In this document: positions 1-12,810 of the stretch, one piece after another
Numbering within the stretch: position 1 is the stretch's first letter
Layout: each line of letters opens with the position of its first letter
Assembly: GCF_910591885.1 (NCBI RefSeq)
Contig: NW_025963677.1
Span: 1 to 64,000 of the forward strand
Direction of reading: 5' to 3'
Length of the DNA stretch: 64,000 nucleotides
DNA from: Bombus terrestris
Lineage: Eukaryota > Arthropoda > Insecta > Hymenoptera > Apidae
Position numbers and translations under genes: made by a program
Notes under the pieces: generated by a model
Database searches by the model: none
What the model was told of the DNA's origin: nothing
What the model saw: only the letters and a program-made list of their open reading frames with translations

Positions 1-970
1 ATTCCCACGTTGTCCCACGTTGTCCCACGTTGTCCCACGTTGTCCCACGATGTCCCACGTTGTCCCACGTTGTCCCACGTTGTCCCACGTTGTCCCACGT
101 TGTCCCACGTTGTCCCACGTTGTCCCACGTTGTCCCACGTTGTCCCACGTTGTCCCACGTTGTCCCACGTTGTCCCACGTTGTCCCACGTTGTCCCACGG
201 TGTCCAACGGTGTCCAACGATGTCCCACGTTGTCCCACGTTGTCCCACGTTGTCCCACGTTGTCCCACGTTGTCCCACGTTGTCCCACGTTGTCCCACGT
301 TGTCCCACGTTGTCCCACGTTGTCCCACGTTGTCCCACGTTTTCCCACGTTGTCCCACGTTGTCCCACGATGTCCCACGTTGTCCCACGTTGTCCCACGT
401 TGTCCCACGTTGTCCCACGTTGTCCCACGGTGTCCAACGATGTCCAACGGTGTCCCACGTTGTCCCACGTTGTCCCACGTTGTCCCACGTTGTCCCACGT
501 TGTCCCACGATGTCCCACGTTGTCCCACGTTGTCCCACGTTGTCCCACGTTGTCCCACGTTGTCCCACGTTGTCCCACGTTGTCCCACGTTGTCCCACGT
601 TGTCCCACGTTGTCCCACGTTGTCCCACGTTGTCCCACGTTGTCCCACGGTGTCCAACGGTGTCCAACGATGTCCCACGTTGTCCCACGTTGTCCCACGT
701 TGTCCCACGTTGTCCCACGATGTCCCACGTTGTCCCACGTTGTCCCACGTTGTCCCACGTTGTCCCACGTTGTCCCACGTTGTCCCACGTTGTCCCACGT
801 TGTCCCACGTTGTCCCACGTTGTCCCACGGTGTCCAACGATGTCCAACGGTGTCCAGCGATGTCCAACGGTGTCCCACGTTGTCCCACGTTTTCCCACGT
901 TGTCCCACGTTGTCCCACGGTGTCCAACGATGTCCAACGATGTCCAACGGTGTCCCACGTTGTCCCACGT

Positions 971-990
971 TGTTCCATGGTTTCCCACGT
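971..990. repeat. TGTTCCATGG + TTTCCCACGT cassette (first of many)
   Basis: Two variant units are almost always found side by side, usually after C-B-A-A and before A-A-D-C-B-B. Verified starts of TGTTCCATGG in the first 10 kb are 971, 1491, 1871, 2551, 3141, 5201, 5781, 7801, 8981 and 9521, and it continues through the window. The unit holds CCATGG (positions 5-10), a palindrome and NcoI site, and has lost the CpG. TGTTCCATGT replaces it at 6831, 32661 and 38501, removing the NcoI site. Confidence 0.9.
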
Positions 991-3590
991 TGTCCCACGT
1001 TGTCCCACGTTGTCCCACGGTGTCCAACGATGTCCAACGGTGTCCAACGGTGTCCAACGGTGTCCAACGGTGTCCAACGGTGTCCAACGGTGTCCAACGG
1101 TGTCCCACGTTGTCCCACGTTGTCCCACGTTGTCCCACGTTGTCCCACGTTGTCCCACGATGTCCCACGTTGTCCCACGTTGTCCCACGTTGTCCCACGT
1201 TGTCCCACGTTGTCCCACGATGTCCCACGTTGTCCCACGTTGTCCCACGTTGTCCCACGTTGTCCCACGTTGTCCCACGTTGTCCCACGTTGTCCCACGT
1301 TGTCCCACGTTGTCCCACGTTGTCCCACGGTGTCCAACGATGTCCAACGGTGTCCAACGGTGTCCCACGGTGTCCCACGGTGTCCCACGTTGTCCCACGT
1401 TGTCCCACGTTGTCCCACGTTGTCCCACGTTGTCCCACGTTGTCCCACATTGTCCAACGATGTCCAACGGTGTCCCACGTTGTCCCACGTTGTTCCATGG
1501 TTTCCCACGTTGTCCCACGTTGTCCCACGTTGTCCCACGGTGTCCAGCGATGTCCAACGGTGTCCAACGGTGTCCAACGGTGTCCAACGGTGTCCCACGT
1601 TCTCCCACGTTGTCCCACGTTGTCCCACGGTGTCCAACGATGTCCAACGGTGTCCCACGTATTCCCACGTTGTCCCACGTTGTCCCACGTTGTCCCACGT
1701 TGTCCCACGATGTCCCACGTTGTCCCACGTTGTCCCACGTTGTCCCACGTTGTCCCACGTTGTCCCACGTTGTCCCACGTTGTCCCACGTTGTCCCACGT
1801 TGTCCCACGTTGTCCCACGTTGTCCCACGTTGCCCAACGATGTCCAACGGTGTCCCACGTTGTCCCACGTTGTTCCATGGTTTCCCACGTTGTCCCACGT
1901 TGTCCCACGTTGTCCCACGGTGTCCAACGATGTCCAACGGTGTCCAACGGTGTCCAACGGTGTCCAACGGTGTCCCACGTTGTCCCACGTTGTCCCACGT
2001 TGTCCCACGGTGTCCAACGATGTCCAACGGTGTCCCACGTTGTCCCACGTTGTCCCACGTTGTCCCACGTTGTCCCACGTTGTCCCACGATGTCCCACGT
2101 TGTCCCACGTTGTCCCACGTTGTCCCACGTTGTCCCACGTTGTCCCACGTTGTCCCACGTTGTCCCACGTTGTCCCACGTTGTCCCACGTTGTCCCACGT
2201 TGTCCCACGTTGTCCCACGTTGTCCCACGGTGTCCAACGGTGTCCAACGATGTCCCACGTTGTCCCACGTTGTCCCACGTTGTCCCACGTTGTCCCACGA
2301 TGTCCCACGTTGTCCCACGTTGTCCCACGTTGTCCCACGTTGTCCCACGTTGTCCTACGTTGTCCCACGTTGTCCCACGTTGTCCCACGTTGTCCCACGT
2401 TGTCCCACGGTCTCCAACGATGTCCAACGGTGTCCAGCGATGTCCAACGGTGTCCCACGTTGTCCCACGTTTTCCCACGTTGTCCCACGTTGTCCCACGG
2501 TGTCCAACGATGTCCAACGATGTCCAACGGTGTCCCACGTTGTCCCACGTTGTTCCATGGTTTCCCACGTTGTCCCACGTTGTCCCACGTTGTCCCACGG
2601 TGTCCAACGATGTCCAACGGTGTCCAACGGTGTCCAACGGTGTCCCACGGTGTCCCACGTTGTCCCACGTTGTCCCACGTTGTCCCACGTTGTCCCACGA
2701 TGTCCAACGGTGTCCAACGGTGTCCAACGGTGTCCAACGGTGTCCCACGTTGTCCCACGTTGTCCCACGTTGTCCCACGTTGTCCCACGATGTCCCACGT
2801 TGTCCCACGTTGTCCCACGTTGTCCCACGGTGTCCAACGATGTCCAACGGTGTCCCACGTTGTCCAACGGTGTCCCACGTTGTCCCACGTTGTCCCACGT
2901 TGTCCCACGTTGTCCCACGTTGTCCCACGTTGTCCCACGTTGTCCCACGTTGTCCCACGTTGTCCCACGTTGTCCCACGGTGTCCAACGATGTCCAACGG
3001 TGTCCAACGGTGTCCCACGGTGTCCAACGGTGTCCCACGTTGTCCCACGTTGTCCCACGTTGTCCCACGTTGTCCCACGTTGTCCCACGTTGTCCCACAT
3101 TGTCCAACGATGTCCAACGGTGTCCCACGTTGTCCCACGTTGTTCCATGGTTTCCCACGTTGTCCCACGTTGTCCCACGTTGTCCCACGGTGTCCAGCGA
3201 TGTCCAACGGTGTCCAACGGTGTCCAACGGTGTCCAACGGTGTCCAACGGTGTCCCACGTTCTCCCACGTTGTCCCACGTTGTCCAACGGTGTCCAACGG
3301 TGTCCAACGGTGTCCCACGTATTCCCACGTTGTCCCACGTTGTCCCACGTTGTCCCACGTTGTCCCACGATGTCCCACGTTGTCCCACGTTGTCCCACGT
3401 TGTCCCACGTTGTCCCACGTTGTCCCACGTTGTCCCACGTTGTCCCACGTTGTCCCACGGTGTCCAGCGATGTCCAACGGTGTCCAACGGTGTCCAACGG
3501 TGTCCAACGGTGTCCAACGGTGTCCCACGTTCTCCCACGTTGTCCCACGTTGTCCCACGGTGTCCAACGATGTCCAACGGTGTCCCACGT

Positions 3591-4490
3591 ATTCCCACGT
3601 TGTCCCACGTTGTCCCACGTTGTCCCACGTTGTCCCACGATGTCCCACGTTGTCCCACGTTGTCCCACGTTGTCCCACGTTGTCCCACGTTGTCCCACGT
3701 TGTCCCACGTTGTCCCACGTTGTCCCACGTTGTCCCACGTTGTCCCACGTTGTCCCACGTTGTCCCACGTTGTCCCACGTTGTCCCACGGTGTCCAACGG
3801 TGTCCAACGATGTCCCACGTTGTCCCACGTTGTCCCACGTTGTCCCACGTTGTCCCACGTTGTCCCACGTTGTCCCACGTTGTCCCACGTTGTCCCACGT
3901 TGTCCCACGTTGTCCCACGTTGTCCCACGTTTTCCCACGTTGTCCCACGTTGTCCCACGATGTCCCACGTTGTCCCACGTTGTCCCACGTTGTCCCACGT
4001 TGTCCCACGTTGTCCCACGGTGTCCAACGATGTCCAACGGTGTCCCACGTTGTCCCACGTTGTCCCACGTTGTCCCACGTTGTCCCACGTTGTCCCACGT
4101 TGTCCCACGTTGTCCCACGTTGTCCCACGTTGTCCCACGTTGTCCCACGTTGTCCCACGTTGTCCCACGTTGTCCCACGTTGTCCCACGTTGTCCCACGT
4201 TGTCCCACGTTGTCCCACGTTGTCCCACGTTGTCCCACGGTGTCCAACGGTGTCCAACGATGTCCCACGTTGTCCCACGTTGTCCCACGTTGTCCCACGT
4301 TGTCCCACGATGTCCCACGTTGTCCCACGTTGTCCCACGTTGTCCCACGTTGTCCCACGTTGTCCCACGTTGTCCCACGTTGTCCCACGTTGTCCCACGT
4401 TGTCCCACGTTGTCCCACGTTGTCCCACGGTGTCCAACGATGTCCAACGGTGTCCAGCGATGTCCAACGGTGTCCCACGTTGTCCCACGT
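3591..4490. repeat. Local duplicate of bases 1-900, shifted about 3.59 kb
   Basis: The rare unit ATTCCCACGT at 3591 corresponds to the one at 1, TTTCCCACGT at 3931 to the one at 341, and TGTCCAGCGA at 4451 to the one at 851. The first two pairs are 3,590 bp apart and the last 3,600 bp, a difference of one unit. Correspondence fails after about 4.5 kb, where the TGTTCCATGG unit of 971 has no partner at the expected place. The same relation is repeated inside the larger duplication at 25,831 and 29,421. Confidence 0.75.
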
Positions 4491-7400
4491 TTTCCCACGT
4501 TGTCCCACGTTGTCCCACGTTGTCCCACGTTGTCCCACGTTGTCCCACGTTGTCCCACGTTTTCCCACGTTGTCCCACGTTGTCCCACGATGTCCCACGT
4601 TGTCCCACGTTGTCCCACGTTGTCCCACGTTGTCCCACGTTGTCCCACGGTGTCCAACGATGTCCAACGGTGTCCCACGTTGTCCCACGTTGTCCCACGT
4701 TGTCCCACGTTGTCCCACGTTGTCCCACGATGTCCCACGTTGTCCCACGTTGTCCCACGTTGTCCCACGTTGTCCCACGTTGTCCCACGTTGTCCCACGT
4801 TGTCCCACGTTGTCCCACGTTGTCCCACGTTGTCCCACGTTGTCCCACGTTGTCCCACGTTGTCCCACGGTGTCCAACGGTGTCCAACGATGTCCCACGT
4901 TGTCCCACGTTGTCCCACGTTGTCCCACGTTGTCCCACGATGTCCCACGTTGTCCCACGTTGTCCCACGTTGTCCCACGTTGTCCCACGTTGTCCCACGT
5001 TGTCCCACGTTGTCCCACGTTGTCCCACGTTGTCCCACGTTGTCCCACGTTGTCCCACGGTGTCCAACGATGTCCAACGGTGTCCAGCGATGTCCAACGG
5101 TGTCCCACGTTGTCCCACGTTTTCCCACGTTGTCCCACGTTGTCCCACGGTGTCCAACGATGTCCAACGATGTCCAACGGTGTCCCACGTTGTCCCACGT
5201 TGTTCCATGGTTTCCCACGTTGTCCCACGTTGTCCCACGTTGTCCCACGGTGTCCAACGATGTCCAACGGTGTCCAACGGTGTCCAACGGTGTCCAACGG
5301 TGTCCCACGTTGTCCCACGTTGTCCCACGTTGTCCCACGGTGTCCCACGATGTCCAACGGTGTCCAACGGTGTCCAACGGTGTCCAACGGTGTCCCACGT
5401 TGTCCCACGTTGTCCCACGTTGTCCCACGTTGTCCCACGTTGTCCCACGATGTCCCACGTTGTCCCACGTTGTCCCACGTTGTCCCACGTTGTCCCACGT
5501 TGTCCCACGATGTCCCACGGTGTCCCACGTTGTCCCACGTTGTCCCACGTTGTCCCACGTTGTCCCACGTTGTCCCACGTTGTCCCACGTTGTCCCACGT
5601 TGTCCCACGTTGTCCCACGGTGTCCAACGATGTCCAACGGTGTCCAACGGTGTCCCACGGTGTCCAACGGTGTCCCACGTTGTCCCACGTTGTCCCACGT
5701 TGTCCCACGTTGTCCCACGTTGTCCCACGTTGTCCCACGTTGTCCAACGATGTCCAACGGTGTCCCACGTTGTCCCACGTTGTTCCATGGTTTCCCACGT
5801 TGTCCCACGTTGTCCCACGTTGTCCCACGTTGTCCCACGATGTCCCACGTTGTCCCACGTTGTCCCACGTTGTCCCACGTTGTCCCACGTTGTCCCACGT
5901 TGTCCCACGTTGTCCCACGTTGTCCCACGTTGTCCCACGTTGTCCCACGTTGTCCCACGTTGTCCCACGTTGTCCCACGTTGTCCCACGTTGTCCCACGT
6001 TGTCCCACGGTGTCCAACGGTGTCCAACGATGTCCAACGTTGTCCCACGTTGTCCCACGTTGTCCCACGTTGTCCCACGTTGTCCCACGTTGTCCCACGT
6101 TGTCCCACGTTGTCCCACGTTGTCCCACGTTGTCCCACGTTGTCCCACGTTTTCCCACGTTGTCCCACGTTGTCCCACGGTGTCCCACGTTGTCCCACGT
6201 TGTCCCACGTTGTCCCACGTTGTCCCACGTTGTCCCACGTTGTCCCACGTTGTCCCACGTTGTCCCACGTTGTCCCACGTTGTCCCACGGTGTCCAACGG
6301 TGTCCCACGATGTCCCACGTTGTCCCACGTTGTCCCACGTTGTCCCACGTTGTCCCACGTTGTCCCACGTTGTCCCACGGTGTCCAACGGTGTCCAACGG
6401 TGTCCAACGGTGTCCCACGTTGTCCCACGTTGTCCCACGTTGTCCCACGTTGTCCCACGATGTCCCACGTTGTCCCACGTTGTCCCACGTTGTCCCACGA
6501 TGTCCCACGTTGTCCCACGTTGTCCCACGTTGTCCCACGTTGTCCCACGATGTCCCACGTTGTCCCACGTTGTCCCACGTTGTCCCACGTTGTCCCACGG
6601 TGTCCAACGATGTCCAACGGTGTCCAACGGTGTCCCACGGTGTCCAACGGTGTCCCACGTTGTCCCACGTTGTCCCACGTTGTCCCACGTTGTCCCACGT
6701 TGTCCCACGATGTCCCACGTTGTCCCACGTTGTCCGACGTTGTCCCACGTTGTCCCACGTTGTCCCACGTTGTCCCACGGTGTCCAACGATGTCCAACGA
6801 TGTCCAACGGTGTCCCACGTTGTCCCACGTTGTTCCATGTTTTCCCACGTTGTCCCACGTTGTCCCACGTTGTCCCACGGTGTCCAACGATGTCCAACGG
6901 TGTCCAACGGTGTCCAACGGTGTCCAACGGTGTCCCACGTTGTCCCACGTTGTCCCACGTTGTCCCACGTTGTCCCACGTTGTCCCACGATGTCCCACGT
7001 TGTCCCACGTTGTCCCACGTTGTCCCACGATGTCCCACGTTGTCCCACGTTGTCCCACGTTGTCCCACGTTGTCCCACGATGTCCCACGTTGTCCCACGT
7101 TGTCCCACGTTGTCCCACGTTGTCCCACGGTGTCCAACGATGTCCAACGGTGTCCAACGGTGTCCAACGGTGTCCAACGATGTCCAACGATGTCCAACGG
7201 TGTCCCACGATGTCCAACGATGTCCAACGATGTCCAACGGTGTCCAACGGTGTCCAACGGTGTCCCACGGTGTCCAACGGTGTCCCACGTTGTCCCACGT
7301 TGTCCCACGTTGTCCCACGTTGTCCCACGATGTCCCACGTTGTCCAACGGTGTCCAACGGTGTCCAACGATGTCCAACGATGTCCAACGGTGTCCCACGA

Positions 7401-7530
7401 TGTCCAACGATGTCCAACGATGTCCAACGGTGTCCCACGTTGTCCCACGTTGTCCCACGTTGTCCCACGTTGTCCCACGTTGTCCCACGGTGTCCAACGA
7501 TGTCCAACGGTGTCCCACGTTGTCCAACGG

Positions 7531-10500
7531 TGTCCCACGTTGTCCCACGTTGTCCCACGTTGTCCCACGTTGTCCCACGTTGTCCCACGTTGTCCCACGT
7601 TGTCCCACGTTGTCCCACGTTGTCCCACGTTGTCCCACGTTGTCCCACGGTGTCCAACGATGTCCAACGGTGTCCAAAGGTGTCCCACGGTGTCCAACGG
7701 TGTCCCACGTTGTCCCACGTTGTCCCACGTTGTCCCACGTTGTCCCACGTTGTCCCACGTTGTCCAACGATGTCCAACGGTGTCCCACGTTGTCCCACGT
7801 TGTTCCATGGTTTCCCACGTTGTCCCACGTTGTCCCACGGTGTCCAACGATGTCCAACGGTGTCCCACGTTGTCCAACGGTGTCCCACGTTGTCCCACGT
7901 TGTCCCACGTTGTCCCACGTTGTCCCACGATGTCCCACGTTGTCCCACGTTGTCCCACGTTGTCCCACGTTGTCCCACGTTGTCCCACGGTGTCCAACGA
8001 TGTCCAACGGTGTCCAACGGTGTCCAACGGTGTCCAACGATGTCCAACGATGTCCCACGATGTCCAACGGTGTCCAACGATGTCCAACGATGTCCAACGG
8101 TGTCCCACGATGTCCAACGATATCCAACGATGTCCAACGGTGTCCAACGATGTCCAACGGTGTCCAACGATGTCCAACGATGTCCAACGGTGTCCCACGA
8201 TGTCCAACGATGTCCAACGATGTCCAACGGTGTCCAACGGTGTCCAACGGTGTCCCACGGTGTCCAACGGTGTCCCACGTTGTCCCACGTTGTCCCACGT
8301 TGTCCCACGTTGTCCCACGATGTCCCACGTTGTCCAACGGTGTCCAACGGTGTCCAACGATGTCCAACGATGTCCAACGGTGTCCCACGATGTCCAACGA
8401 TGTCCAACGATGTCCAACGGTGTCCCACGTTGTCCCACGTTGTCCCACGTTGTCCCACGTTGTCCCACGTTGTCCCACGGTGTCCAACGATGTCCAACGG
8501 TGTCCCACGTTGTCCAACGGTGTCCCACGTTGTCCCACGTTGTCCCACGTTGTCCCACGTTGTCCCACGTTGTCCCACGTTGTCCCACGTTGTCCCACGT
8601 TGTCCCACGTTGTCCCACGTTGTCCCACGTTGTCCCACGTTGTCCCACGGTGTCCAACGATGTCCAACGGTGTCCAAAGGTGTCCCACGGTGTCCAACGG
8701 TGTCCCACGTTGTCCCACGTTGTCCCACGTTGTCCCACGTTGTCCCACGTTGTCCCACGTTGTCCCACGTTGTCCCACGTTGTCCCACGTTGTCCCACGT
8801 TGTCCCACGGTGTCCAACGATGTCCAACGGTGTCCAAAGGTGTCCCACGGTGTCCAACGGTGTCCCACGTTGTCCCACGTTGTCCCACGTTGTCCCACGT
8901 TGTCCCACGTTGTCCCACGTTGTCCCACGTTGTCCCACGTTGTCCAACGATGTCCAACGGTGTCCCACGTTGTCCCACGTTGTTCCATGGTTTCCCACGT
9001 TGTCCCACGTTGTCCCACGTTGTCCCACGGTGTCCAACGATGTCCAACGGTGTCCCACGTTGTCCAACGGTGTCCCACGTTGTCCCACGTTGTCCCACGT
9101 TGTCCCACGTTGTCCCACGATGTCCCACGTTGTCCCACGTTGTCCCACGTTGTCCCACGTTGTCCCACGTTGTCCCACGTTGTCCCACGTTGTCCCACGT
9201 TGTCCCACGTTGTCCCACGTTGTCCCACGTTGTCCCACGATGTCCCACGTTGTCCCACGTTGTCCCACGTTGTCCCACGTTGTCCCACGTTGTCCCACGT
9301 TGTCCCACGTTGTCCCACGTTGTCCCACGTTGTCCCACGTTGTCCCACGGTGTCCCACGTTGTCCAACGGTGTCCCACGTTGTCCCACGTTGTCCCACGT
9401 TGTCCCACGTTGTCCCACGATGTCCCACGTTGTCCCACGTTGTCCCACGTTGTCCCACGTTGTCCCACGTTGTCCCACGATGTCCCACGTTGTCCCACGA
9501 TGTCCCACGTTGTCCCACGTTGTTCCATGGTTTCCCACGTTGTCCCACGTTGTCCCACGTTGTCCCACGTTGTCCCACGTTGTCCCACGTTGTCCCACGT
9601 TGTCCCACGTTGTCCCACGTTGTCCCACGTTGTCCCACGTTGTCCCACGGTGTCCAACGATGTCCAACGGTGTCCCACGTTGTCCAACGGTGTCCCACGT
9701 TGTCCCACGTTGTCCCACGTTGTCCCACGTTGTCCCACGATGTCCCACTTTGTCCCACGTTGTCCCACGTTGTCCCACGTTGTCCCACGTTGTCCCACGT
9801 TGTCCCACGTTGTCCCACGTTGTCCCACGTTGTCCCACGTTGTCCCACGGTGTCCAACGATGTCCAACGGTGTCCAACGGTGTCCCACGGTGTCCAACGG
9901 TGTCCCACGTTGTCCCACGTTGTCCCACGTTGTCCCACGTTGTCCCACGTTGTCCCACGTTGTCCAACGTTGTCCAACGATGTCCAACGGTGTCCCACGT
10001 TGTCCGACGTTGTTCCATGGTTTCCCACGTTGTCCCACGTTGTCCCACGTTGTCCCACGGTGTCCAACGATGTCCAACAGTGTCCAACGGTGTCCAACGG
10101 TGTCCAACGGTGTCCAACGGTGTCCCACGTTGTCCCACGTTGTCCCACGGTGTCCAACGATGTCCAACGGTGTCCCACGTTGTCCAACGTGGTCCCACGT
10201 TGTCCCACGTTGTCCCACGTTGTCCCACGTTGTCCCACGTTGTCCCACGTTGTCCCACGGTGTCCAACGGTGTCCAACGATGTCCCACGTTGTCCCACGT
10301 TGTCCCACGTTGTCCCACGATGTCCCACGTTGTCCCACGTTGTCCCACGTTGTCCCACGTTGTCCCACGTTGTCCCACGTTGTCCCACGTTGTCCCACGT
10401 TGTCCCACGTTGTCCCACGTTGTCCCACGTTGTCCCACGTTGTCCCACGTTGTCCCACGTTGTCCCACGGTGTCCAACGATGTCCAACGGTGTCCAGCGA

Positions 10501-10590
10501 TGTCCAACGGTGCCCCACGTTGTCCCACGTTTTCCCACGTTGTCCCACGTTGTCCCACGTTGTCCCACGTTGTCCCACGTTGTCCCACGT
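7531..10590. repeat. Duplicated segment, left member of the 5.28-kb-spaced pair
   Basis: The segment pairs with 12,811-15,850. TGTCCAAAGG at 7671, 8671 and 8831 corresponds to 12951, 13951 and 14111, and TATCCAACGA at 8121 to 13401, all at +5,280. TGTCCCACTT at 9741 corresponds to 15001 (+5,260), and TGTCCAACGT at 10181 to 15441 (+5,260), so two units were lost in between. The pattern diverges near 10.60 kb, where the following B/C block differs. It includes the B/C-rich block at 7,981-8,430. Confidence 0.88.
7981..8430. repeat. B/C-rich block with TATCCAACGA
   Basis: Units with A at position 6 dominate for about 450 bp, in runs such as B-B-B-C-C, with isolated D and E units and a short consensus run at 8,281-8,330. 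TATCCAACGA at 8121 marks this lineage, which recurs at 13,261-13,710, 33,821-34,250 and 39,961-40,410. Such blocks lack the CCC trinucleotide of the consensus, so their minus strand has few GGG tracts. Confidence 0.85.
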
Positions 10591-12810
10591 TGTCCCACGT
10601 TGTCCCACGGTGTCCAACGATGTCCAACGGTGTCCAGCGATGTCCAACGGTGTCCCACGTTGTCCCACGTTTTCCCACGTTGTCCCACGTTGTCCCACGG
10701 TGTCCAACGATGTCCAACGATGTCCAACGGTGTCCCACGTTGTCCCACGTTGTTCCATGGTTTCCCACGTTGTCCCACGTTGTCCCACGTTGTCCCACGG
10801 TGTCCAACGATGTCCAACGGTGTCCAACGGTGTCCAACGGTGTCCAACGGTGTCCCACGTTGTCCCACGTTGTCCCACGTTGTCCCACGTTGTCCCACGA
10901 TGTCCCACGTTGTCCCACGTTGTCCCACGTTGTCCCACGATGTCCCACGTTGTCCCACGTTGTCCCACGTTGTCCCACGTTGTCCCACGTTGTCCCACGT
11001 TGTCCCACGTTGTCCCACGATGTCCCACGTTGTCCCACGTTGTCCCACGTTGTCCCACGTTGTCCCACGTTGTCCCACGTTGTCCCACGTTGTCCCACGT
11101 TGTCCCACGTTGTCCCACGTTGTCCCACGTTGTCCCACGTTGTCCCACGTTGTCCCACGGTGTCCAACGATGTCCCACGGTGTCCAACGGTGTCCCACGT
11201 TGTCCCACGTTGTCCCACGTTGTCCCACGTTGTCCCACGTTGTCCCCCGTTGTCCCACGTTGTCCAACGATGTCCAACGGTGTCCCACGTTGTCCCACGT
11301 TGTTCCATGGTTTCCCACGTTGTCCCACGTTGTCCCACGTTGTCCCACGGTGTCCAACGATGTCCAACGGTGTCCAACGGTGTCCAACGGTGTCCAACGG
11401 TGTCCCACGTTGTCCCACGTTGTCCCACGTTGTCCCACGGTGTCCAACGATGTCCAACGGTGTCCCACGTTGTCCCACGTTGTCCCACGTTGTCCCACGT
11501 TGTCCCACGTTGTCCCACGATGTCCCACGTTGTCCCACGTTGTCCCACGTTGTCCCACGTTGTCCCACGTTGTCCCACGTTGTCCCACGTTGTCCCACGT
11601 TGTCCCACGTTGTCCCACGTTGTCCCACGTTGTCCCACGATGTCCCACGTTGTCCCACGTTGTCCCACGTTGTCCCACGTTGTCCCACGTTGTCCCACGT
11701 TGTCCCACGTTGTCCCACGTTGTCCCACGTTGTCCCACGTTGTCCCACGTTGTCCCACGTTGTCCCACGTTGTCCCACGTTGTCCCACGTTGTCCCACGT
11801 TGTCCCACGGTGTCCAACGATGTCCAACGGTGTCCAGCGATGTCCAACGGTGTCCCACGTTGTCCCACGTTTTCCCACGTTGTCCCACGTTGTCCCACGT
11901 TGTCCCACGTTGTCCCACGTTGTCCCACGTTGTCCCACGTTGTCCCACGTTGTCCCGCGGTGTCCAACGATGTCCAACGGTGTCCAGCGATGTCCAACGG
12001 TGTCCCACGTTGTCCCACGTTTTCCCACGTTGTCCCACGTTGTCCCACGGTGTCCAACGATGTCCAACGATGTCCCACGGTGTCCCACGTTGTCCCACGT
12101 TGTTCCATGGTTTCCCACGTTGTCCCACGTTGTCCCACGTTGTCCCACGGTGTCCAACGATGTCCAACGGTGTCCAACGGTGTCCAACGGTGTCCAACGG
12201 TGTCCCACGTTGTCCCACGTTGTCCCACGTTGTCCCACGTTGTCCCACGATGTCCCACGTTGTCCCACGTTGTCCCACGTTGTCCCACGATGTCCCACGT
12301 TGTCCCACGTTGTCCCACGTTGTCCCACGTTGTCCCACGTTGTCCCACGTTGTCCCACGTTGTCCCACGTTGTCCCACGTTGTCCCACGTTGTCCCACGT
12401 TGTCCCACGTTGTCCCACGTTGTCCCACGTTGTCCCACGTTGTCCCACGTTTTCCCACGTTGTCCCACGTTGTCCCACGGTGTCCAACGATGTCCAACGA
12501 TGTCCAACGGTGTCCCACGTTGTCCCACGTTGTTCCATGGTTTCCCACGTTGTCCCACGTTGTCCCACGTTGTCCCACGTTGTCCCACGTTGTCCAACGA
12601 TGTCCAACGGTGTCCAACGGTGTCCAACGGTGTCCAACGGTGTCCCACGTTGTCCCACGTTGTCCCACGTTGTCCCACGTTGTCCCACGATGTCCCACGT
12701 TGTCCCACGTTGTCCCACGTTGTCCCACGATGTCCCACGTTGTCCCACGTTGTCCCACGTTGTCCCACGTTGTCCCACGTTGTCCCACGTTGTCCCACGT
12801 TGTCCCACGT

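Noticed and set aside
971..990. CCATGG with ATG as a Kozak-like translation start on the minus strand
   Set aside because: The ATG sits inside the repeat and recurs in every cassette. The downstream product is only the same decapeptide repeat, with no evidence of transcription.
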